Part shown: positions 1-8,314 of the stretch, piece by piece | Position numbering within the stretch: the first letter of the stretch is position 1 | How the letters are laid out: every line of letters begins with the position of its first letter | Source: Pseudomonas sp. H9 | GTDB taxonomy: Bacteria > Pseudomonadota > Gammaproteobacteria > Pseudomonadales > Pseudomonadaceae | Direction of reading: 5' to 3' | NCBI RefSeq assembly: GCF_004353925.1 | Contig: NZ_SMOK01000011.1 | Span: 310,001 to 374,000, forward strand | DNA: 64,000 nucleotides | Program-made: the position numbers and the translations under genes | Notes under the pieces: model-generated | What the model was told of the DNA's origin: nothing | Seen by the model: only the letters and a program-made list of their open reading frames with translations | Database searches by the model: none

Positions 1-926
1 CCCAAGCCTTCATAGGTCAACAGTTCGTTATGGGCGAAGCAGTCATGCAGCTCGCAGACACGAATGTCTTCCGGGCCCACACCGGCTTTCTCGTAGACTT
101 GTGTGGCGGCCTGACGGGTCATGCCGACCCCGACAATGCTGATCAATGACGGTGGGTCAAAGGCCTCGGGCTTGTCTGTGACCAATGCCTGAGCCAGGAT
201 GCTGACGTCGGTGCGCAGGCCGTGCTGCTTGGCAAAACGCTCAGAGACCACGATTGCCGCGGCACCGCCACAGGTGGGTGGGCAGGCCATCAAGCGGGTC
301 ATGACACCCGGGAAAATCACCTGATCGGCCATTACCTCTTCGACGGTGACGACCTTTTTGAACACCGACAACGGGTTGTTGGCAGCATGGCGGCTGGCTT
401 TGGCACGGATCGCGGCGAATGTCTCCATACGCGTACCGTACTTTTGCATGTGTTCCTGGCCCGCACCGCCGAAGAATTTCAGCGCATCCGGCATCTCGCG
501 GCCTTCAGGGAACACCGCGTTGGCCACGTCCTGACCTTTGCCGTAGGTAATCGGGCGGTCAAGCCAATGCGACTTCAACGCACCTGGCTGCATCTGCTCG
601 AAGCCAAAGGCCAGGGCGCAATCCACCGCCCCACTCTCCACCGCCTGGCGCGCCAGATACAGCGCGGTGGAACCACTGCCGCAGTTGTTGTTGACGTTGA
701 TGACCGGGATGCCGGACAGCCCGACTTCATAGAGCGCCGACTGACCGCTGGTGGAGTCACCATAGACGTACCCGGCATACGCCTGCTGGACCTTGTTGTA
801 GTCCAGACCGGCATCCTGCAGGGCCAGGCGAATGGCCTGTGCACCCATTTCGATGTAGGTACCACTTTGGCCAGGTTTGGCAAATGGAATCATGCCGACA
901 CCGGCGACAAATACTTTCTGCGACAT
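1..926 (-). CDS. SCPx-type thiolase (lipid-transfer protein family), 3' end outside window
   Basis: This is the N-terminal 308 residues or so of a thiolase of the sterol-carrier-protein-X type, which cleaves 3-ketoacyl-CoA with CoA. The start is the ATG whose complement ends at 926; the protein begins MSQKVFVAGVGMIPF. The nucleophile motif NNNCGSGST is present with Cys82, and the HDCF motif (CELHDCFAHNEL) lies near the window edge, so the visible part looks catalytically normal. The His-containing C-terminal motif is outside the window. The gene is divergent from the DUF1302 gene and belongs by context to the acyl-CoA catabolic island at 1-21.8 kb. Substrate is unknown; SCPx relatives act on branched or sterol-derived acyl-CoAs, and that is an inference here. 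Confidence 0.9.
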   Translation of the reverse strand, partial: MSQKVFVAGVGMIPFAKPGQSGTYIEMGAQAIRLALQDAGLDYNKVQQAYAGYVYGDSTSGQSALYEVGLSGIPVINVNNNCGSGSTALYLARQAVESGAVDCALAFGFEQMQPGALKSHWLDRPITYGKGQDVANAVFPEGREMPDALKFFGGAGQEHMQKYGTRMETFAAIRAKASRHAANNPLSVFKKVVTVEEVMADQVIFPGVMTRLMACPPTCGGAAAIVVSERFAKQHGLRTDVSILAQALVTDKPEAFDPPSLISIVGVGMTRQAATQVYEKAGVGPEDIRVCELHDCFAHNELLTYEGL

Positions 927-1032
927 CACTTTCTCCAAGGTCAGTTTTCAGGCTTGCGACTGCGTCCGTCTTGGCGGCGATCGCAGCAAACCGCCGACCG
1001 ATGGTTACGTAACGCCGAGCCACCTCGCCCCC

Positions 1033-1114
1033 CCGGCTAGAGGGGGAGCGCGTCCCTCGCCTGTCTGCCGCCTGGCCATCGAACACAACCTTCCCCCCCC
1101 TCTGGAGGGGGAAG
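1033..1114. repeat. Poly-C/poly-G hairpin elements between divergent genes
   Basis: Two C-run/G-run inverted repeats occupy the gap between the divergent thiolase and DUF1302 genes. The clearest has the arms CTTCCCCC (1090-1097) and GGGGGAAG (1107-1114). Similar elements with CCCCCTC/GAGGGGG arms recur near 12.58, 15.64 and 16.9 kb, all inside the same catabolic island. Their function is unknown. Confidence 0.5.
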
Positions 1115-1187
1115 CGCCCACCCCCGGGGCGGTAGCGTTTGCGTGCGGTCCACCAGAACAACAACAAAATCACAGGGGTACCACCAC

Positions 1188-3113
1188 GTGACCTTTGCAA
1201 GACACCTGAGCTCACAAAGCCATCGCCCGTCCGCCTTGTTGCCCACCGAACTGCGCCCGCACTTGCTGGCCCTGGCGGTCGGCCTGGGCACCTGTGCCAA
1301 CGCCAATGCCATCGACTTTCAACTAGGCGAAATCGAGGGACAGTTCGACTCGACCCTCTCTATAGGCGCCAGCTGGGCCGTTCGTGGTCCGGACCCGGAG
1401 TTCGTCAACGCCGCCAACATCATGGGGCTGCGCGGCGAATCGGCTACCCGCACCGCCGACGACAACCGGCAGAACTTCAAGAAAGGTGAAACCTTCTCGA
1501 AGATCTTCAAAGGCGTGCACGACCTGGAGTTGAAATACCGCGACAGCGGCGTGTTCGTACGCGGCAAATACTGGTACGACTTCGAGCTCAAGGATGAGCA
1601 CCGCCTGTTTTATGACATCGACGACAACGGCCGCGACGACCTGGCCAAGTCCTCGGGCGCCGAGTTCCTCGACGCGTTCGTCTACCACAACTATGAGGTG
1701 GCTGAGCTGGCCGGCAACGTGCGCCTGGGTAAACAGGTGGTGAGCTGGGGCGAAAGCACTTTTATCGGCAACTCGATCAATAGCATCAACCCAGTCGACG
1801 TGGCGGCCTTGCGTCGCCCGGGCGCCGAGGTAAAAGAAGGGTTGGTGCCGGTGAACATGTTCTATATCTCGCAGGGCCTGAGCGAAAACCTCAACCTGGA
1901 GGCGTTCTACCAGTTGCAGTGGGACAACTCGGTGGTCGACAACTGCGGCACCTTCTTTGGCTCCGACCCGCTGCCGCAAGGCTGCAACGACCGCCTGGTG
2001 TTCGCCGGTCCCGACTTGCCGCCGGGCGTTGCCAGCAACACCGCGAGCGCCGCGCAAATCCTCAGCGGCGCGGTAGTCGATAACGTGTACATGCCGCGCC
2101 TGGAAGACAACGACCCCCGTGACAGCGGCCAGTTTGGCGTAGCGCTGCGCTGGTTTGTGCCCGAGCTGAACGATACCGAGCTCGGCTTCTATGCCATGAA
2201 CTACCACAGCCGCAGCCCCTACCTGAGCTTCAAGCAGACGAGCGTTGCACCGATCACTGCTGCGCAGTTGGCCGCCCTGCCCGCAGCCGCCCGTCAGTTG
2301 GCCGCGATCCAGAGCCAGTTCGACCGGGTACGCTCAGCCCGCTACTTCGTCGATTACCCGGAAGACATCCGCCTGTATGGCGTTAGTTTCCAGACCACCC
2401 TGGGGGCGACGTCGGTAGGTGGCGAAGTAAGCTTTCGCCCGAACATGCCGCTGCAGATCAACACCGCCGATCTCAACCTGGCAGCCATTCAGTCCACCGA
2501 CACTGACCTGAGCACGCAAACCTCACCGCTGTTCACCACCGGTGAAGTGGCACGAGCGCTGGGTGGCGAACTGCCCGGTTACAAGCGCATGCCGGTAGTG
2601 CAGGCGCAGGTCACCGCTACCCATTTCGTCGACCAGATCTGGGGCGCCAGCCGTCTGACCCTGATCGGTGAGGTAGGTTACAACCGCATCAACGGGCTCG
2701 GCTCCGCCGATGGCACCGACATCCGCTTCGGACGCAGCCCGGTGTATGGCCCGGGTGAATTCCCAGGCAACCAGAACGCCACGGTCTGCGCCACCGCCAC
2801 CAACCCGCAGCAACAGTGCAACAGCCACGGTTTCTACACCACCGACTCCTGGGGTTACCGCCTGCGCGCCAAGCTTGATTACAGCAATGTGTTGGCCGGC
2901 ATCAACCTGTCACCCAACCTGGCCTGGTCCCATGACGTTGACGGTTGGGGGCCGAATTTCGATGAAGGCAGCAAAGCCGTGAGCCTCGGTGTCGATGCCG
3001 ATTACCTCAATACCTACACCGCCAGCCTGAGCTACACGGACTTCTTTGGCGGTCAGTTCAACACCAGCACAGACCGCGACTACGTCGCGCTGAGCTTCGG
3101 CGTCAACTTCTGA
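1188..3113 (+). CDS. DUF1302 family outer-membrane protein
   Basis: This encodes a 641-residue exported protein of the DUF1302 family, which is thought to form an outer-membrane barrel found with lipid or hydrophobic-substrate gene clusters. I prefer the GTG at 1188 because AGGGG lies about ten bases upstream; an in-frame GTG at 1143 would add 15 residues. A signal peptide ends at about residue 41 (ANANA, then IDFQLGEIEG). The C-terminus ends in aromatic-alternating residues with a final Phe (VALSFGVNF), typical of outer-membrane barrel proteins. It is followed after 25 bases by a DUF1329 gene, the usual partner. The exact transport or export role is not established; the association with acyl-CoA genes suggests handling of a hydrophobic substrate. 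Confidence 0.85.
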   Translation: MTFARHLSSQSHRPSALLPTELRPHLLALAVGLGTCANANAIDFQLGEIEGQFDSTLSIGASWAVRGPDPEFVNAANIMGLRGESATRTADDNRQNFKKGETFSKIFKGVHDLELKYRDSGVFVRGKYWYDFELKDEHRLFYDIDDNGRDDLAKSSGAEFLDAFVYHNYEVAELAGNVRLGKQVVSWGESTFIGNSINSINPVDVAALRRPGAEVKEGLVPVNMFYISQGLSENLNLEAFYQLQWDNSVVDNCGTFFGSDPLPQGCNDRLVFAGPDLPPGVASNTASAAQILSGAVVDNVYMPRLEDNDPRDSGQFGVALRWFVPELNDTELGFYAMNYHSRSPYLSFKQTSVAPITAAQLAALPAAARQLAAIQSQFDRVRSARYFVDYPEDIRLYGVSFQTTLGATSVGGEVSFRPNMPLQINTADLNLAAIQSTDTDLSTQTSPLFTTGEVARALGGELPGYKRMPVVQAQVTATHFVDQIWGASRLTLIGEVGYNRINGLGSADGTDIRFGRSPVYGPGEFPGNQNATVCATATNPQQQCNSHGFYTTDSWGYRLRAKLDYSNVLAGINLSPNLAWSHDVDGWGPNFDEGSKAVSLGVDADYLNTYTASLSYTDFFGGQFNTSTDRDYVALSFGVNF

Positions 3114-3138
3114 GTCGCACCTGACAGAGGGTATATCC

Positions 3139-4509
3139 ATGCACACTAGAACCGTCATCACTTCGGCAACCCTGGCACTTTCCCTGCTGACCACCAGCGT
3201 CATGGCAGCTATCAGCGATCAGGAAGCGGCTCAACTGGGCACCACGCTCACACCGTTGGGCGCGCAGAAAGAAGGCAACGCCGACGGCAGTATTCCGGCC
3301 TGGACCGGCGGGCTCAAGGCTGATGCCGCGCCAGTGGACAGCAAAGGCTTTCTCGGTGATCCGTTCAAAGACGAAAAGCCGCTGTTCACCATTACCGCCG
3401 CCAACGTCGACCTGTACAAAGACAAGCTGAGCCCCGGCCAACTGGCGATGTTCAAGCGTTATCCGGACTCTTACAGGATTCCGGTGTACCCAAGCCACCG
3501 CACGGCAGCGGCGCCGGCCAGTGTTTACGCGGCAGCGAAAAAAAGTGCGGTCAACGTGAAGTTGGTCAATGAAGGCACAGGCTTGGCCAACTTAGCCGAC
3601 ACACGCTACTACGCCTTCCCGATTCCTAAAAGTGGAGTTGAAGTTTACTGGAACTACGTCACCCGCTACCGCGGCGACAACATTGAGCGTTCGGCGGCAC
3701 AGGCCGCACCACAAGTCAACGGCGACTACACCATCGTCGAGACTCATGACCAGAACAGCTTTCCGCAATACATGGACGGTGTAGACCCACAGTCGGCGAA
3801 GAACATTCTGTATTACTACATTTTCACCATCAACGCCCCGGCACGCCTGGCCGGGACCGTGTCGATGGCCCATGAGACCATCGACCAGCTCATAGAGCCG
3901 CGTAAGGCCTGGACCTACAACGCCGGGCAACGGCGGGTAAGGCGTGCGCCGCAGTTGGCCTATGATGCCCCTGGCCTCGCCTCCGATGGCCTGCGCACCT
4001 CCGACAACGCCGACATGATGAACGGCTCGCCTGATCGTTACGAATGGCAGTTGTTAGGCAAGAAGGAGATGTACATCCCCTACAACAACTACCGTCTGCA
4101 ATCGCCAAGCCTGAAGTATGCCGACATCATCAAACCAGGCCACATCAACCAGGACCTGACACGCTACGAGCTGCACCGGGTGTGGCACGTGCAAGCGACG
4201 CTCAAGGCTGGCCAGCGACACATCTATGCCAAGCGTGACATGTACTTCGATGAAGACACCTGGGTACTGGCTGAAGTCGACCATTACGATGGCCGCGGGC
4301 AGCTCTGGCGCGTGGGCGAAAACCATACCTACAATCATTACGAAAAAGGCTTGAATGCTCCTGCAGCACAAGGCTTTTACGATTTGATGGCCGGGCGTTA
4401 CATCGTCGCCACCATGAGCAACGAGGCGAAACGCGCGCCGCAATATGGTAACCGCACCAAGATGGCAGATTTCACCCCTGCGGCCTTGCGCAATGCGGGT
4501 ATTCGATAA
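3139..4509 (+). CDS. DUF1329 family exported protein
   Basis: This encodes a 456-residue exported protein of the DUF1329 family, probably periplasmic or attached to the outer membrane. The signal peptide is MHTRTVITSATLALSLLTTS and ends at VMA, before AISDQEAAQLG. A ribosome site AGAGGG precedes the ATG. It forms a two-gene unit with the DUF1302 gene and is followed by an intrinsic terminator. Such pairs sit next to acyl-CoA ligase and dehydrogenase genes in many Pseudomonas genomes, so a joint role in moving a hydrophobic compound across the envelope is likely but unproven. Confidence 0.85.
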   Translation: MHTRTVITSATLALSLLTTSVMAAISDQEAAQLGTTLTPLGAQKEGNADGSIPAWTGGLKADAAPVDSKGFLGDPFKDEKPLFTITAANVDLYKDKLSPGQLAMFKRYPDSYRIPVYPSHRTAAAPASVYAAAKKSAVNVKLVNEGTGLANLADTRYYAFPIPKSGVEVYWNYVTRYRGDNIERSAAQAAPQVNGDYTIVETHDQNSFPQYMDGVDPQSAKNILYYYIFTINAPARLAGTVSMAHETIDQLIEPRKAWTYNAGQRRVRRAPQLAYDAPGLASDGLRTSDNADMMNGSPDRYEWQLLGKKEMYIPYNNYRLQSPSLKYADIIKPGHINQDLTRYELHRVWHVQATLKAGQRHIYAKRDMYFDEDTWVLAEVDHYDGRGQLWRVGENHTYNHYEKGLNAPAAQGFYDLMAGRYIVATMSNEAKRAPQYGNRTKMADFTPAALRNAGIR

Positions 4510-4553
4510 GTACCCAGCGACGAAATGCTGTACTGAGGCAATGCTGTTGACTG

Positions 4554-4592
4554 AAAAAATCCGATACCGGCTCGCTGGTATCGGATTTTTTT
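4554..4592 (+). terminator. Intrinsic terminator after DUF1302-DUF1329 operon
   Basis: The arms AAAATCCGATACC and GGTATCGGATTTTTTT form a perfect stem with a GGCTCGCT loop and a T tract, 45 bases past the DUF1329 stop codon. The A tract on the other side means it could also act on the minus strand. Confidence 0.9.
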
Positions 4593-4700
4593 GTGCGTGC
4601 TTACTTGCCCTTTCTGCCCCTGAATCGGGCCTGTTGCCGGTGGGAGCAACTGCCTTGCAGGGCTTTGCCCGAAGTGACCATCGACCATGAAGCCAGCTCC

Positions 4701-5350
4701 CGGTGGGAGCTGGCTTGCCCTGCGATCTGGCGCAAAGCGCCAGCAATTCAGTCGCCTCGGTATATCAGCTGCCTTGCAAGCAGCTGATTTTACGGCCGCT
4801 GCGCAGCCGATCGCGGGGCAAAGCCCGCTCCCACCGGGTCGGTGTGAACCCGGTAGGAGCTGGCTTGCCCTGCGATCTGGCGCGAAGCGCCAGCAATTCA
4901 GTCGCCTCGGTATATCAGCTGCCTTGCAAGCAGCTGATTTTACGGCCGCTGCGCAGCCGATCGCGGGGCAAGGCCCGCTCCCACCGGGTCGGTGTGAACC
5001 CGGTAGGAGCTGGCTTGCCCTGCGATCTGGCGCATAGCGCCAGCAATTGATTCGCCTCGGTATGTCAGCTGCCTTGCAAGCAGCTGATTTTACGGCCGCT
5101 GCGCAGCCGATCGCGGGGCAAGGCCCGCTCCCACCGGGTCGGTGTGAACCCGGTAGGAGCTGGCTTGCCCTGCGATCTGGCGCATAGCGGCAGCAATTCA
5201 GTCGCCTCGGTATGTCAGCTGCCTTGCAAACAGCTGTTTTTACGGCCGCTGCGCAGCCGATCGCGGGGCAAGGCCCGCTCCCACCGGGTCGGTGTGAACC
5301 CGGTGGGAGCTGGCTTGCCCTGCGATCTTACGCAGCCAATCGCAGGCCTA
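4701..5350. repeat. Tandem array: four 150-bp REP-doublet units plus a partial fifth
   Basis: The segment TGGCTTGCCCTGCGATCTGG recurs at 4711, 4861, 5011 and 5161, and its first 17 bases at 5311, so the period is exactly 150 bases. Each unit contains a REP on one strand (GGAGCTGGCTTGCCCTGCGATC) and an inverted one about 100 bases later, with the conserved spacer GCCTTGCAAGCAGCTGATTTTACG and a GCGCAGCCGATC stretch. Units differ at a few positions only (for example cgcaaagcgc, cgcgaagcgc, cgcatagcgc). Because 150 is a multiple of three, long open frames run through the array, but they have no start signals and are not genes. Apart from the terminator and this array I see nothing in 4510-5372. 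Confidence 0.93.
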
Positions 5351-5372
5351 CCTGCGCTGAACTACGTTGGTC

Positions 5373-7070
5373 TTATTCGAAAAGCACTTTAGCGCCAAGC
5401 TCACTCCACGCTTCGATCTTGTCGTGGTAACGCGCTTCAATCAGGTTGCGGCGAATTTTCAGGGTCGGGGTGAGCAGACCGTTGGCAATGCTCCAGGGCT
5501 CGTGCACTACCACCAGACAGGCCAACTGCTCATGTGCCTCTAACTGTGCATTGAGCGCTTGCAGAAATACTTCCAGTTCAGTGCTCACCGTGTCGCGTCC
5601 CTGGGCGCTGTCGAGCAACGCCCGGGTGTCTGGAAACACATTGACCAAGGCCACCGGTTGCGCCAGTCCGACGCCGGTCACGCAGGTGGCTTCGACACGG
5701 TTGTGATTGCCCAGCCTGGCCTCGATGGGCACTGGCGCCACGTACTTGCCCTTGGCGGTCTTGAACAGTTCCTTGACCCGCCCAGTGATGCGCAGGCGGC
5801 CTTGCTCATCTTGCTCGCCACGGTCGCCGGTACGAAACAGACCGTCGTTGGTATAGCTCTGCGCTGTCAGTTCCGGTTGCTTGTAATAACCCAGCATTTG
5901 CGCAGGGCTCTTCACCAGAATCTCGTTGTCGTCGCCAATACGGCTGTGCACACCGGCCACCGCAGCGCCGACATACCCCGCGCGCACCTGCCCTGGCAGG
6001 CTGAAATGCGAAATGCCGAAGTTCTCCGACATGCCATAGCCTTCGAGCAATTCCAAGCCGAGCTGGCGATACCACGCCATGACCTTCACCGGCAGCGGAG
6101 CTGAGCCGGACAGGCCGGTATGCACTTGATCGAGGCCCAGGGCGCTGAGGATCTGCGCCTTCATCAACGGCGCTTGCTGCGGATCGGCAAACGCCGCTTG
6201 CTGAACCGAGGGCGCAATACGTTCGTTGATGCTCTGGTAGAACTTGCCCCACAGCCGTGGCATGGACAGGAAAATTGTCGGCCGTGCGCGACGTAGGTCA
6301 TCGCTGAAGGTCTCAAGCCCGAGGTTGAAGAACACACGGCAGCCGCTGAACAACGAAATCGCCTCCACCACAGCCCGCTCAGCGGTGTGCGCCAGGGGCA
6401 AGTACGACAACAGACGATCACTGCTGCAGGTACCCTTGCCGCCGGCGTAGATCGCGCCGGTAAGCGCCGGCGCCTGATACATCGCGTTGAAACTGAGCAT
6501 CACCCCTTTGGGGTTCCCGGTGCTACCCGAGGTGTAGATGATGGTCGCCAGTTCATCCGGTGCCGGGCAAACGACCTCCGCCGGTAGCGGCATTGACGCG
6601 ACTATATCCGCCCAGGCTTTGCCGTGGCCGCACGCCGACATGGGTAGATCGATCAGCGGCAGGTCGACGGGGACCGCTGCGCTGATGATGCTCCAGCCCG
6701 CCGCGTCACCGTCAAGTCGGCCGACGAACAGCACATGCACGTCGGCGTGCTCCAGGACATAGCGTACGGTGTCGGCGTTGGCGCTGGCATACAACGGCAC
6801 ACTGACGTGTCCGGCCATCCAGATCGCCAGGTCGGCGATGATCCAGTGCGCAGTGTTCTTGCCGAAAATGCCGATGGACGATTTCGGCGGCAGGTCAAGG
6901 GATTGCAGATAGGCCGCCATACGCCGGGCCTGGCTTGCGGTCTCATGCCAGGTGTAATCGATCACGCTACCATCCGGTTGCGGTTGGGTCAGGTAGATCG
7001 AATCAGGTGTGCATTGCTCCCAGTGAAGGAAACGGTGCAACAGCGTAGGGTGCTCATTATTCTTGTTCAT
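5373..7070 (-). CDS. AMP-dependent acyl-CoA ligase (long-chain fatty acid-CoA ligase type)
   Basis: This encodes a 565-residue adenylate-forming enzyme that activates a carboxylic acid to its CoA thioester. The ATP motif TIIYTSGSTGNPKGV lies near residue 180, GYGMSE is the A5 motif, FRTGDRGE is the Asp motif, and RITGRVKELFKTAKGKYVAP is the hinge and Lys region. Length and the KELFKTAKGKY variant fit FadD15/ACSBG-like long-chain ligases. It is the last gene of the five-gene minus-strand operon, 73 bases after the thiolase-like gene, so it probably activates the substrate of the whole island. Substrate is not readable from the sequence. Confidence 0.88.
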   Translation of the reverse strand: MNKNNEHPTLLHRFLHWEQCTPDSIYLTQPQPDGSVIDYTWHETASQARRMAAYLQSLDLPPKSSIGIFGKNTAHWIIADLAIWMAGHVSVPLYASANADTVRYVLEHADVHVLFVGRLDGDAAGWSIISAAVPVDLPLIDLPMSACGHGKAWADIVASMPLPAEVVCPAPDELATIIYTSGSTGNPKGVMLSFNAMYQAPALTGAIYAGGKGTCSSDRLLSYLPLAHTAERAVVEAISLFSGCRVFFNLGLETFSDDLRRARPTIFLSMPRLWGKFYQSINERIAPSVQQAAFADPQQAPLMKAQILSALGLDQVHTGLSGSAPLPVKVMAWYRQLGLELLEGYGMSENFGISHFSLPGQVRAGYVGAAVAGVHSRIGDDNEILVKSPAQMLGYYKQPELTAQSYTNDGLFRTGDRGEQDEQGRLRITGRVKELFKTAKGKYVAPVPIEARLGNHNRVEATCVTGVGLAQPVALVNVFPDTRALLDSAQGRDTVSTELEVFLQALNAQLEAHEQLACLVVVHEPWSIANGLLTPTLKIRRNLIEARYHDKIEAWSELGAKVLFE

Positions 7071-7143
7071 AGCGATCCTGCGTCTGAGGGGTGGTGTTCC
7101 ACCCTTTGCTATTGTTCTGTGCGCGACAAACGAGCCGCGTTGT

Positions 7144-8253
7144 TCAGGCGCGCTGATAAAGTGTGGTCATCACCGTACCATCCGTACCGATTTGATGCTG
7201 CAACGCAATCTGCGCGCCGAAGACTTGACGCGGTCCGGCGTTGCCACGCAACTGGCTCACCAGCTCAATGCACTGTGCCAGCCCGCTCACCGCCGGCGCC
7301 TGTCCAAGTGACAGCAGCCCCCCCGAGGGATTGACCACCAGGTTACCGCCATAGGTGTTGTCACCGTCTTCGACCATTTTCTCGGCGCAACCTTCAGGGC
7401 ACAGGCCCAATGCCTCGTACAGCAACAGTTCGCCGAGGGTACTGCTGTCATGCAGCTCGCACACACTGACTTGCTCAGGCCCAATGCCAGCCCGCTCGTA
7501 CAATTCCCGGGCGGCGGCGATGCTGACCTCATAACCGGTACCGGCGAAACGCACATCCTGATCGGCGCCAACCGCCTGGGGCACTGCCACACGCGCCTGC
7601 GCAAGGATCCTGACCGCTCGCGCACCCCGGGCTTGCCGAGCCATCTGATCGGAGCACAGCAATAAAGCGGCCGTACCCGTGCTGGCCCAGGCAAGTTGCG
7701 GGGATGTGAGGGGGGCGGCGATGACCTCAGCCTGCAGGACTTCATCGAGGCTTGTCGCATGCCTGTACGCTGCCAGCGGATTGAGTGTGCCATGTCGGCG
7801 CGCCTTGACCGCAACCATGGCGAAGGTTTCCGGGCGAACCTGATAACGCGCCATGTATTCACGTGCTGTAGCACCAAGCTGCGCAAGCGTACCGCCCTGA
7901 TCGGTGAATGGCAGCAAGTCGTCTTGTACGCCGAGCACCATCGCACACTCGCACAAGCCCATTTCGATGGCCCGGGCGGCATTGAACAGCACAGCGCAAG
8001 CATCGGACGGAGTTGCTGGTACAAGTTGCAGGGGTACCGCGGCGAATCCTGCGTGATCGAGAGCACACCGCAGCCCCGTGCCCTCCATCTGGCCTGTAGC
8101 GACGAAGAGCATACCTGTATCCCTGGCGGTCAATCCGGCGTCCGCCAGTGCCTGACCGAGCGCGTCACCGACCAGCCCGATCGGATCATGTCTGAGCGCA
8201 GCGGCACTGAACGGGGACATCCCTACGCCAATCACATTGACGCATCGTTGCAT
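7144..8253 (-). CDS. Thiolase-superfamily protein lacking catalytic Cys and His
   Basis: This encodes a 369-residue protein with the fold of SCPx-type thiolases. The start ATG at 8253 gives MQRCVNVIGVGMSPF, which aligns with the thiolase at 926. An ungapped 40-residue alignment puts Pro82 (VPATPSDAC) at the nucleophilic Cys82 of that protein. The GHPxGATG motif reads GQAPAVSG, so the catalytic His is Gln, and HDCF reads HDSS. NPSGG is kept. It is therefore unlikely to be a normal thiolase. Steroid Ltp2-like retro-aldolases also have a thiolase fold without the thiolase Cys, but they need a DUF35 partner and none is in the window. It lies in the operon between the SDR-MaoC gene and the ligase. 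Confidence 0.85.
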   Translation of the reverse strand: MQRCVNVIGVGMSPFSAAALRHDPIGLVGDALGQALADAGLTARDTGMLFVATGQMEGTGLRCALDHAGFAAVPLQLVPATPSDACAVLFNAARAIEMGLCECAMVLGVQDDLLPFTDQGGTLAQLGATAREYMARYQVRPETFAMVAVKARRHGTLNPLAAYRHATSLDEVLQAEVIAAPLTSPQLAWASTGTAALLLCSDQMARQARGARAVRILAQARVAVPQAVGADQDVRFAGTGYEVSIAAARELYERAGIGPEQVSVCELHDSSTLGELLLYEALGLCPEGCAEKMVEDGDNTYGGNLVVNPSGGLLSLGQAPAVSGLAQCIELVSQLRGNAGPRQVFGAQIALQHQIGTDGTVMTTLYQRA

Positions 8254-8314
8254 CGTGCTCTCCTGAAACTGAAGCTGCCGCCTCCAGGGCATGGAGGCGG
8301 CAGATGGCCAAGGG

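Noticed and set aside
222..1040. Long plus-strand ORF over the thiolase gene
   Set aside because: It is antisense to a clear thiolase coding sequence, has no family features and no ribosome site; it is a frame shadow of GC-rich DNA.
4701..5350. Possible CRISPR-like array
   Set aside because: Units are 150 bases with no variable spacers and no cas genes; they contain REP sequences.
4687..5392. ORFs across the 150-bp array that look like a repetitive protein
   Set aside because: They arise because the repeat is a multiple of three; there is no start signal, and the same repeat units occur outside any gene.
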